Shown here piece after piece: positions 57,654 to 64,000 of a DNA stretch of 64,000 bases. How positions within the stretch are numbered: position 1 is the first letter of the stretch; every line of letters starts with the position of its first letter. Where the stretch lies: contig NZ_JAERSG010000005.1 of assembly GCF_016735675.1 (NCBI RefSeq), positions 372,001 to 436,000 on the forward strand, read 5' to 3'. The notes beneath the pieces were generated by a model that was given only the letters and a program-made list of their open reading frames with translations, was not told the origin of the DNA and made no database searches. The stretch comes from Nocardioides baculatus. Lineage in GTDB: Bacteria; Actinomycetota; Actinomycetes; Propionibacteriales; Nocardioidaceae. The position numbers and the translations under genes were made by a program.

Positions 57654-58706
57654 CTACCGTCCGCGACGAGCACGCGGACGGTCGTGGGGCGGTCCGGTGG
57701 ACCCTCGCACGCGCAGGTGGGTCGGCAGGGTCAACCGGGTCACCCCGAGCGGACGGCCGGCGAGCAGGTCGACCACCATCAGGCTCGCTGCTCGCGCCTG
57801 GTCCTCCACGTGCTGGTCGATGGTCGTGATGTCGAACAGCTCGCCCAGGTCGTGGCCGTCGACGCCCACGATCGACACGTCGTCCGGGACGCTGAGCCCG
57901 TGGCGGGTCAGCGCCACGATCGCCGCGACGGCGATGTCGTCGCTGTAGCAGAAGACCGCGGTCGGCGGGTCGTCCAGTGCGAGCAGCTTCTCGATGCCCA
58001 CGGCGCCCGCGTTGACGCCGTACGGCGTGGTCACCACCAGCTCCGGGTCGTGCTCCAGCCCGTGACGCAGGAGTCCCTCGACGTAGCCGGTGCGGCGGTG
58101 GAGGTCGCTGGCCCACTTGGCCCCGTCCGTGTCGCTCGTGCGGATCATCGCGATGCGGGTGTGCCCGAGTCCGACCAGGTGGTCCACGGCGGTGGTGCCG
58201 ATGGCGACGTCGTCGACGCTGACCGATGGGAAGTCGCGCAGGCGCGAGCCCGCCACCACGACCTCGACGCCCATGAGGTCGAGCCGCTCCTCCTCCTCGT
58301 GGCCGATGGGGAGCGTGATCAGGACGACCGCATCGACCTTGCGACGGGTGGGCAGGTCGCGGAAGAAGTGGGCGCGCTGCTCCTGCGTGCCGACCTGGTA
58401 GACCAGCACGTCGAGGTCGGACTCCCGCAGGGAGGTCTCGATGGTGGCGAGCATGGTGGAGGAGAACCAGCTGTCCAGCCGCGGGAGCACGACCGCGACG
58501 CTGCGCGTCGCACCACGCAGCGAGGCCGCGGCGGGGGAGACGACGTAGTCGAGCTCGGCCACCGCGGACAGCACCTTGCTCCGCGTCACCGGGTTCACTC
58601 CCGGCAGGCCACGCAGCGCCCGCGACACCGTGGCGATCGAGACCCCCGCGCGCTGCGCCACGTCGGCCATGTTGACCTGTCCCGACTGTCCGTCGCTGAT
58701 GGTCAT
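57654..58706 (-). CDS. LacI-family transcriptional repressor of the glycoside locus
   Basis: 350 residues. HTH at ~13-60: VNMADVAQRAGVSIATVSRA, LRGLPGVNPVTRSKVLSAV. A periplasmic-binding-like effector domain follows, with VAVVLPRLDSWFSSTMLATI, VDHLVGLGHTRIAMIR and VSIVGVDGHDLGELFDITTI. It probably binds the TGNAANCGNTTNCA-type site at 63658-63671 and controls the importer, the ATPase and perhaps the hydrolase genes. It lies 71 bp upstream of GH36 on the same strand. Confidence 0.92.
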   Translation of the reverse strand: MTISDGQSGQVNMADVAQRAGVSIATVSRALRGLPGVNPVTRSKVLSAVAELDYVVSPAAASLRGATRSVAVVLPRLDSWFSSTMLATIETSLRESDLDVLVYQVGTQEQRAHFFRDLPTRRKVDAVVLITLPIGHEEEERLDLMGVEVVVAGSRLRDFPSVSVDDVAIGTTAVDHLVGLGHTRIAMIRTSDTDGAKWASDLHRRTGYVEGLLRHGLEHDPELVVTTPYGVNAGAVGIEKLLALDDPPTAVFCYSDDIAVAAIVALTRHGLSVPDDVSIVGVDGHDLGELFDITTIDQHVEDQARAASLMVVDLLAGRPLGVTRLTLPTHLRVRGSTGPPHDRPRARRGR

Positions 58707-58744
58707 CGCGGCGCTCCGCGCGTGGGCGTCACTACGATGAGCGG

Positions 58745-60139
58745 GTGAGCACCCCCGCAGACCCGTCCTCCCTGCCTCCACTCGCCTACGGCGTCGCGAG
58801 CGCGTCGTACCAGATCGAGGGAGCCGTGGCCGAGGACGGCCGTGGTGTCTCCATCTGGGACACGTTCAGCGCCGAGCCCGGCCGGGTCCGCGGTGGAGAC
58901 GACGGCACGCTCGCGTGCGACTCCTACCACCGGCTCGACGACGACGTCGCGCTCGTGCGCGGCCTCGGCGTCGACGCGTACCGGTTCTCGATCGCGTGGC
59001 CGCGCGTGGTCCCGGAGGGCCGCGGGCGTGTCGAGCCGCGCGGGCTCGACTACTACGAACGCCTGGTGGACGCACTGCTCGAGGCCGACCTCGAGCCGGT
59101 CGCGACGCTCTACCACTGGGACCTTCCCCAGCCGCTCGAGGACGCCGGGGGCTGGCCGGTGCGTGCGACGGCGGAGGCCTTCGCCGACTACGCCGCAGTG
59201 GTGCACGACCGCCTCGGCGACCGCGTCACGTCGTGGGCGACCCACAACGAGCCGTGGTGCGCGGCCTACCTCGGGTACGCCGCCGGGGTGCACGCCCCCG
59301 GTCGACGCGAGGGCGAGGCGGGTCACCGCGCGGCCCACCACCTGCTCCTGGGGCACGCCCTGGTCCGTCAGGCGCTTCCCGACGCCCACCTCGGCATCGT
59401 GCTCAACCTCGCGCCGGTGTGGGCGGAGTCGCGGGACGCCGCGGACATCGCGGACGGCGTCGACGCCATCCGCAACCGCGTGTGGCTCGACCCGATCGTC
59501 GACGGGGCCTACGACGACGGGCTGCTGCGGGTCGCACCCGTCCTGGCGGACCCCGAGCTGGTGCGGCCCGGCGACCTCGAGTCGATGCGGGGCTCGATCG
59601 ACTGGCTGGGCATCAACTACTACACGCCGATCCGCCCGGCGGTCCCCGACGGGCGGGGCGAGCCGCATCCCGAGCAGGGTGCCTACCCGGGAGCGCCCGA
59701 GCTCGACCTGGTCGTCCGCGAGCCGCGGACCGACATCGGCTGGGAGATCGAGCCGCGTGGGCTGGAGGAGCTGCTCGTCGACACCCACCTCCGCACCGGG
59801 GTGCCGCTGGTGATCACCGAGAACGGTGCCGCGATGGCCGACGCGGACGTGGTCGACGGCGTCGTGGACGACCGGGACCGCATCGACTACCTCGACGGCC
59901 ACCTCGCCGCGGTGGAGCGCGCCCGGGCGGCGGGGGCGGACGTGCGGGGCTACTTCGCCTGGACCCTCATGGACAACTTCGAGTGGGCCGAGGGCTACGC
60001 GAAGACCTTCGGTCTGGTGCACGTCGACCGCTCCTCCCAGATGCTCACGAGGACTCCCAAGGCCTCCTACACGTGGTTCGCCGACCGAGTGACCCCGGAG
60101 CGGGGTCGCGGCCGGGCTGCTGGCCTGCTGAGGCCATGA
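58745..60139 (+). CDS. Beta-glucosidase, GH1
   Basis: 464 residues from GTG 58745. The GH1 signature is complete: LAYGVASASYQIEGAVAEDG, YRFSIAWPRVVPEGRG, acid/base Glu169 in THNEPWC, the GINYYTP strand and nucleophile Glu359 in VITENGAA, with FAWTLMDNFEWAEGY at the end. Cytosolic; splits beta-linked glucosides or related disaccharides. Divergent from LacI across only 38 bp, in which no LacI-consensus site is seen. Confidence 0.94.
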   Translation: MSTPADPSSLPPLAYGVASASYQIEGAVAEDGRGVSIWDTFSAEPGRVRGGDDGTLACDSYHRLDDDVALVRGLGVDAYRFSIAWPRVVPEGRGRVEPRGLDYYERLVDALLEADLEPVATLYHWDLPQPLEDAGGWPVRATAEAFADYAAVVHDRLGDRVTSWATHNEPWCAAYLGYAAGVHAPGRREGEAGHRAAHHLLLGHALVRQALPDAHLGIVLNLAPVWAESRDAADIADGVDAIRNRVWLDPIVDGAYDDGLLRVAPVLADPELVRPGDLESMRGSIDWLGINYYTPIRPAVPDGRGEPHPEQGAYPGAPELDLVVREPRTDIGWEIEPRGLEELLVDTHLRTGVPLVITENGAAMADADVVDGVVDDRDRIDYLDGHLAAVERARAAGADVRGYFAWTLMDNFEWAEGYAKTFGLVHVDRSSQMLTRTPKASYTWFADRVTPERGRGRAAGLLRP

Positions 60140-60151
60140 CCTCCCCCGTGG

Positions 60152-61099
60152 TCAGCCCTTGACGCTGCCGGCCAGGAGCCCGCGCACGAAGTAGCGCTGG
60201 AGCGCGAGGAACACGATCAGCGGGATCGCCAGCGACACGAACGCACCCGAGGCGAGCAGCTGCCAGTCCTCGCCGCGCTGGCCCACGAGGCTCACCAGCT
60301 TGACCGTCATCGGCGAGACCTGCGGGCTGCTGAAGACGAGGGCGACCAGCAGGTCGTTCCAGACCCACAGGAACTGGAAGATGCCGAAGGCGGCGATCGC
60401 CGGCATCATCAGCGGCAGCATGATGCGGGTGAAGATCGCCACGTGGCCGGCTCCGTCGACGCGCGCGGACTCGATGAGCTCGCCCGGGATCTCGCGCATG
60501 AAGTTGTGCAGCAGGAAGATCGCCAGCGGCAGCGCGAAGATCGTGTGCGAGAGCCACAGCTCGTAGAGCCCTCCGGCCGGGGCGTCCCGGCCGGCCAGCG
60601 GCATCAGGTTGAACGGCGGGTCGACGTAGAGCTGGAGCAGCGGTACCAGCGTCACCTGGATCGGCACGATCTGCAGCGCGAACACCGCGACGAAGAGGGT
60701 GTCGCGGCCCTTGAAGTCGATCCACGCAAAGGCGTAGGCCGCCAGGGTGGCGAGGCTGATCGGGATCAGCACCGCCGGCACCGTGATGACGATCGTGTTG
60801 ATGAGGTTGGTGGTCAGGGACTCGCCGGTGGAACCGCCGCTCAGCACGTCGCGGTAGTTCTGCAGGGTGAGCGAGGGGTCGGTGAAGAAGTTCCACCAGC
60901 CGTTGGACTTCACGTCCGCCTCCGGGCGGAACGAGGAGATCAGCAGGCCGAAGGTGGGGATCGTCCACACGACCGCGACTATCAGCGCGACCGCGGACGC
61001 CCACCGGTTGGTGAGGCCCTTCTTCGCGGCGGTGGAGGCGGGGACCGCGGGTGCGGTGCCGACAGGGACCTGTGCAGCGGTCGGCGTGCTCGTGCTCAT
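60152..61099 (-). CDS. Sugar ABC transporter permease (MalG type)
   Basis: 315 residues with six membrane segments after a ~30-residue Ala/Pro/Thr start. The EAA loop is LIESARVDGAGHVAIFTRIM then LPLMMPAI. The end VRGLLAGSVKG is typical of MalG-type permeases. Overlaps the upstream permease stop by 4 bases. Its stop lies 12 bp from the convergent GH1 stop. Confidence 0.93.
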   Translation of the reverse strand: MSTSTPTAAQVPVGTAPAVPASTAAKKGLTNRWASAVALIVAVVWTIPTFGLLISSFRPEADVKSNGWWNFFTDPSLTLQNYRDVLSGGSTGESLTTNLINTIVITVPAVLIPISLATLAAYAFAWIDFKGRDTLFVAVFALQIVPIQVTLVPLLQLYVDPPFNLMPLAGRDAPAGGLYELWLSHTIFALPLAIFLLHNFMREIPGELIESARVDGAGHVAIFTRIMLPLMMPAIAAFGIFQFLWVWNDLLVALVFSSPQVSPMTVKLVSLVGQRGEDWQLLASGAFVSLAIPLIVFLALQRYFVRGLLAGSVKG

Positions 61100-62064
61100 C
61101 GTGCCTCCAGCTTGCGCATCTGACGGATGTTGTAGACGACGATCGGGATCACCAGGATGAAGATGACCACCGCGATGGTCGCGGACAGGCCCTGGTTGCC
61201 CGCCACGAAGTTCTGCCGGTAGAACTCGTAGGCCAGCACACTGGTGTCGAAGTTGCCGCCGGTGGCGGTCTGGACGATGTCGAAGACCTTCAGCGTGGCG
61301 ATGGTGATCGTGGTCAGCACCACGATCAGCGACGGACGGATGCTGGGCACGGTGATGTGGCGGAACATCTGCCAGGCGCCGACGCCGTCGAGACGGGCGG
61401 CCTCGGTCATCTCCTCGGGGATCCCCTTGATGGACGCCGACAGGATCGTCATCGCGAACCCGGCCTGCACCCAGATCAGGATGACGATGAGGAACAGGGT
61501 GTTCCACGGCGGCTCGAGCAGGAAGTTGTAGGTGTCGATCCCCAGCCAGGTGAGGATCTGGTTGAGCAGGCCGATCTGCGTGCTGTCGCCCGACTTGTAG
61601 TCGTAGACGAACTTCCAGATGATCGACGCGCCCACCATCGAGATCGCCATGGGCAGGAAGAGCAGGGCCTTGGCGAACTTCTCGAACGCGGCCCGGTCGA
61701 CCAGGACGGCGTAGACGAGTCCGATCACGGTCGAGATCGTCGGGGTGAGCAGCACCCACAGGAGGGTGTTGCGCAGCACCGTGAGCTGCTGGGAGTTGGT
61801 GAACAGGTCGGCGTAGTTGTCGAGCCCGACGAACGGCGGGTCGAAGGTCGCCGCGCCGAAGAGCGACTGGTAAATCGTCACGCCGGCCGGGTAGAGCAGG
61901 CCCACGCCGATCAGCAGCAGCGACGGGCCGAGGAACGCCGCCGCCTGCACCCGCTCGCCCCTCCGGGAGCGCAACCGCTGGGTGAGGAGCAGGATGCCGG
62001 CCATGACGCCGTAGAAGAGCAGCACGGCGATGGCCATGTGCACGAACTTGTCGGAGGTGGTCAC
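61096..62064 (-). CDS. Sugar ABC transporter permease (MalF type)
   Basis: 322 residues from GTG 62064, with AAGGAG about 10 bases upstream. It has an extra N-terminal membrane helix (MAIAVLLFYGVMAGILLLTQ) before the six core segments, as in AglF/MalF-type alpha-glucoside permeases. The EAA loop is EEMTEAARLDGVGAWQMFRH then ITVPSIRP. It pairs with the MalG-type permease. Confidence 0.92.
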   Translation of the reverse strand: MTTSDKFVHMAIAVLLFYGVMAGILLLTQRLRSRRGERVQAAAFLGPSLLLIGVGLLYPAGVTIYQSLFGAATFDPPFVGLDNYADLFTNSQQLTVLRNTLLWVLLTPTISTVIGLVYAVLVDRAAFEKFAKALLFLPMAISMVGASIIWKFVYDYKSGDSTQIGLLNQILTWLGIDTYNFLLEPPWNTLFLIVILIWVQAGFAMTILSASIKGIPEEMTEAARLDGVGAWQMFRHITVPSIRPSLIVVLTTITIATLKVFDIVQTATGGNFDTSVLAYEFYRQNFVAGNQGLSATIAVVIFILVIPIVVYNIRQMRKLEAR

Positions 62065-62134
62065 GTGGTGCTCACTCCTTCGGGTCGGATCGGGGTCGGG
62101 TCGGGGCCGGACGGGCAGGACGGCGAGGGCGGCC

Positions 62135-62154
62135 GGGCCGGGTGTCCCCGGCCC
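62135..62154 (-). terminator. Intercistronic stem-loop between binding protein and permease genes
   Basis: GGGCCGGG (62135-62142) pairs with CCCGGCCC (62147-62154) over a 4-base loop in the 106-bp gap after the binding-protein stop. Stems at this place in maltose-type operons usually cause partial termination or protect the 3' end of the binding-protein message, giving more binding protein than permease. Confidence 0.55.
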
Positions 62155-62170
62155 GACCACCCTCCTCACG

Positions 62171-63550
62171 TCACGACGCGGGCCAGGACTCCTCGATGTT
62201 GCCGAGGGCGTCGGAGGTCGACTCGCCGGTGATCCAGGCGGTCATTTCCTTCCAGAACGACCCCGCGCCGACGGCGCTGGGCATCTGGTCGGAGCCGTCG
62301 AACCGGAAGACGGCCTCCGGGTCCTGGAACGTCTCGGCCGACAGCTTGTCGATCGGGCTGGTCAGGTTGTTGAGGTCGAGCCCGGTGTTGGCGCTGACCC
62401 AGCCGCCGCCCGGGGTGGCCTTGGCCTTCTCGTTGGCCCAGATGTCGGACGACAGGTAGGTCTGGAAGGCCTGGACCTCCGGCCGGTCGTCGAACGCGGC
62501 CACGAACTCACCACCGCCGAGGACGGGCTTGCCGTTGTCCTCGTTGGTCGTGGGCAGGTAGAAGGCGAACACGTCGCCGTCCTCGCTGACGTCCGTGCCC
62601 TCGGGCCACTGCGCGGCGTAGAACGACGCCTGGCGGTGCAGGCCGCACTCGCCCTTGAGGATCGGCAGGCCGCCGTCCTGGAAGGCGGTGGTGGCGATCG
62701 ACTTCACGTCGCCGAAGCCACCGTTGACGTACTTGTCGTTCTTGAGGATGCCGCCGACCCGGTCGAGGGCCTCGGCGACGGCGGGGTCGTCGAAGGCGAT
62801 CTCGTGGTTGACCCACTGGTCGTAGACGTCCGCGCCGGCGTCACGCAGGACGGCGTCCTCGAGCCAGTCGGTGGCGACCCAGCCGGTGGCCTCGCCGGAC
62901 TCGATGCCGGCACACCAGGGCTTGGTGCCCGCAGCGGCCATGTCGTCGGAGAGGGCGAGCATGTCGTCCCAGGTCTGCGGCACCTCCCAGCCGTTGTCGG
63001 CGAACATCTTGGGGGAGTACCAGACGAAGGACTTCACGCTCGCTCCGAGCGGGGCGGCGTAGAACTTGCCGTCGACCGTGCCGTAGGACTTCCAGTCCTC
63101 GCCGAAGAACTCGTCGACGTTGTCGGACACCGGCTGCGGGGCCTCGACCACGCTGCCCGAGCTGACCACGGTCTTGAGCAGGCCGGGCTGGGGGATGTAG
63201 GCGATGTCGGGGGCGTTGCCCGCCTTCACGCGCACGACCAGCTGGGTCTCGAACTGGTCGGACCCCTCGTAGTCGACCTCGGCACCGGTGCACTCGGTGA
63301 ACACCTTGTAGGAGTTCTCGTGCGCCTCCTGCTCGGGCGGGAGGATGGACGTGTAGACCGAGACGGTCTTGCCGGTCAGGTCACCGAACTGCTCGAGCTG
63401 GGCGCACTCGGGCTTGCCCTTGCCGGGCGCGTCGCCGCTGACCTCGTTGCTGCTCCCGCCGTCGTCGCTGGCGCAGGCGGCCAGGCCGAGGCTCGAGACG
63501 GCGACCACCGCGACGGCGGCCAGTCCCTTGCGGGTCCGTTGGTTCTTCAT
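62171..63550 (-). CDS. Alpha-glucoside-type ABC substrate-binding lipoprotein
   Basis: 459 residues. Signal and lipobox LGLAAC (Cys ~26) followed by a flexible DDGGSSNE linker. The mature part looks like AglE-type alpha-glucoside binding proteins: VSVYTSILPPEQEAHENSYK, FETQLVVRVKAGNAPDIAYI, WYSPKMFADNGWEVPQTWDD and KGECGLHRQASFYAAQWPEG. First gene of the importer operon. The 282-bp gap upstream carries the LacI operator. Confidence 0.92.
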   Translation of the reverse strand: MKNQRTRKGLAAVAVVAVSSLGLAACASDDGGSSNEVSGDAPGKGKPECAQLEQFGDLTGKTVSVYTSILPPEQEAHENSYKVFTECTGAEVDYEGSDQFETQLVVRVKAGNAPDIAYIPQPGLLKTVVSSGSVVEAPQPVSDNVDEFFGEDWKSYGTVDGKFYAAPLGASVKSFVWYSPKMFADNGWEVPQTWDDMLALSDDMAAAGTKPWCAGIESGEATGWVATDWLEDAVLRDAGADVYDQWVNHEIAFDDPAVAEALDRVGGILKNDKYVNGGFGDVKSIATTAFQDGGLPILKGECGLHRQASFYAAQWPEGTDVSEDGDVFAFYLPTTNEDNGKPVLGGGEFVAAFDDRPEVQAFQTYLSSDIWANEKAKATPGGGWVSANTGLDLNNLTSPIDKLSAETFQDPEAVFRFDGSDQMPSAVGAGSFWKEMTAWITGESTSDALGNIEESWPAS

Positions 63551-63657
63551 TCGACGTGTTACCTCTCGTTGGGTGCGGCCATGGCGAGGGCGAGTGCCCC
63601 GCTTCCACGATCGATGGGTGCTGGGCCGGGGTCCGAGTGACCGGCGTCACGTCACGA

Positions 63658-63671
63658 TGAAAACGTTTGCA
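63658..63671. promoter_or_regulatory. LacI-family operator TGAAAACGTTTGCA
   Basis: It matches every defined position of the LacI-family consensus TGNAANCGNTTNCA. It lies in an A/T-rich part of the divergent gap between the binding-protein gene (start 63550) and the ATPase gene (start 63833). The LacI gene of the same locus is the natural regulator of both. Confidence 0.8.
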
Positions 63672-63832
63672 ATGCCGTTTCGTCAACGCTGGTCTAGGTC
63701 ACGGTTCCGTAACAGCGCCACAGGCCACGGTGGAGGTACAGTCGGCCGGGTGTGACGCCGCTCACGGTCGTCGCACGCACCTTCCACTACGGATCGTCCG
63801 GCACGTTCCTGCCGGTGAAGGAGAGATGAGTC

Positions 63833-64000
63833 ATGGCATCAGTGACGTTCGAGAAGGCCCAGCGGTGGTATCCCGGGGCCGACGAACCAGCAGTTCCCGG
63901 CATCAGCCTCGAGATCGAGGACGGCGAGTTCATGGTCCTCGTCGGGCCCTCGGGCTGCGGCAAGTCCACGACCCTGCGGATGCTCGCAGGGCTCGAGGAG
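63833..64000 (+). CDS. Sugar ABC transporter ATP-binding protein, N-terminal part (MsiK/UgpC-like), truncated by window end
   Basis: 56 codons, open to the last base. ATG 63833 is preceded by AAGGAGAG. It reads [20 protein letters not shown], then a core [20 protein letters not shown] with Walker [10 protein letters not shown] and LRMLAGLEE. This is the start of MalK/UgpC/MsiK-type ATPases. It is divergent from the binding-protein gene and shares the LacI operator region. It may serve this importer and the ATPase-less importer at 17-20 kb. Confidence 0.92.
   Translation, partial: MASVTFEKAQRWYPGADEPAVPGISLEIEDGEFMVLVGPSGCGKSTTLRMLAGLEE

Noticed and set aside
58707..58744. LacI operator between lacI and the GH1 gene
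   Set aside because: The 38-bp gap was read for TGNAANCGNTTNCA-like sequence and none was present.
1..64000. tRNA, rRNA genes or CRISPR arrays
   Set aside because: No tRNA-like cloverleaf with T-loop consensus, no rRNA sequence and no regularly spaced repeat-spacer array were seen on either strand. The msrA target also means the element does not rely on a tRNA.

Overview
The window is very GC-rich (third codon positions almost all G or C) and reads as chromosome of an actinobacterium. A mycothiol S-conjugate amidase gene (mca), a DasR-like GntR regulator, DUF4307 and DUF1707 proteins, frequent GTG starts and many leaderless-looking starts point to Actinomycetia. Gene style and content suggest Nocardioidaceae (Nocardioides or a relative); the genus is an inference. 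No rRNA, tRNA or CRISPR array was seen.

Layout. 1-2.9 kb: the tail of a truncated gene, a YCII protein, and an MFS permease divergent from a FadR-type GntR regulator. 2.9-4.7 kb: msrA, interrupted near its 3' end by a compact 1,179-bp integrative element. The element has a 13-bp repeat at each junction, leaves the old msrA 3' end stranded at 2872-2954, and supplies a recoded 3' end. It carries one 208-aa protein with a recombinase core-binding-like region, a structured 3' non-coding stretch and a terminator hairpin on each side. This is the best candidate for an undescribed system. 4.8-11 kb: a collagen-like surface protein, then a coupled run metB - DUF202 - mutL/glmL-like - AI-2E permease - threonine ammonia-lyase. 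11-14 kb: greA, DUF4307, mca and a methyltransferase.

14-23.7 kb is a sugar locus. It holds a DeoR regulator, a GH42 beta-galactosidase, a carbohydrate ABC importer without its own ATPase, nagA, a DasR-like regulator and a two-SIS-domain amino-sugar enzyme. A GntR-type operator lies between the last two. 23.8-33 kb has a secreted metallopeptidase, a BrkB-like membrane protein, a glycosyltransferase, membrane proteins of unknown role, a TrhA/hemolysin III protein, a (Z)-prenyl diphosphate synthase and a PIN-PhoH protein. 33-40 kb has a secreted transglycosylase-like protein, GNAT and methyltransferase genes, fumC, an ArsR-SRPBCC pair, a penicillin-binding protein and a spermidine-synthase-like protein.

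40.5-43.4 kb carries two 289-aa paralogues of the CarH type (MerR DNA-binding plus cobalamin-binding), both with the W-x9-EH motif of the B12 photoreceptor. An alpha/beta hydrolase and a small membrane protein lie between them. A cluster of 11-bp direct repeats overlaps the promoter of the second paralogue. Next is a DUF559 nuclease-like gene bracketed by two identical 46-bp hairpins, then a class I fumarase. 46.4-50.3 kb encodes a complete PotD/AfuA-type ABC importer, whose first permease appears to start at CTG. 50.3-53.8 kb has an ICL/PEPM enzyme, a flavoprotein monooxygenase-like protein, a HAD phosphatase and a DUF1707 protein.

53.8-64 kb is an alpha/beta-glycoside locus: GH36 alpha-galactosidase, GH13 alpha-glucosidase, LacI regulator, GH1 beta-glucosidase, an ABC importer and the start of a MsiK/UgpC-like ATPase. 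A perfect LacI-consensus operator lies upstream of the binding protein. The terminal ATPase may also energise the ATPase-less importer at 17-20 kb.
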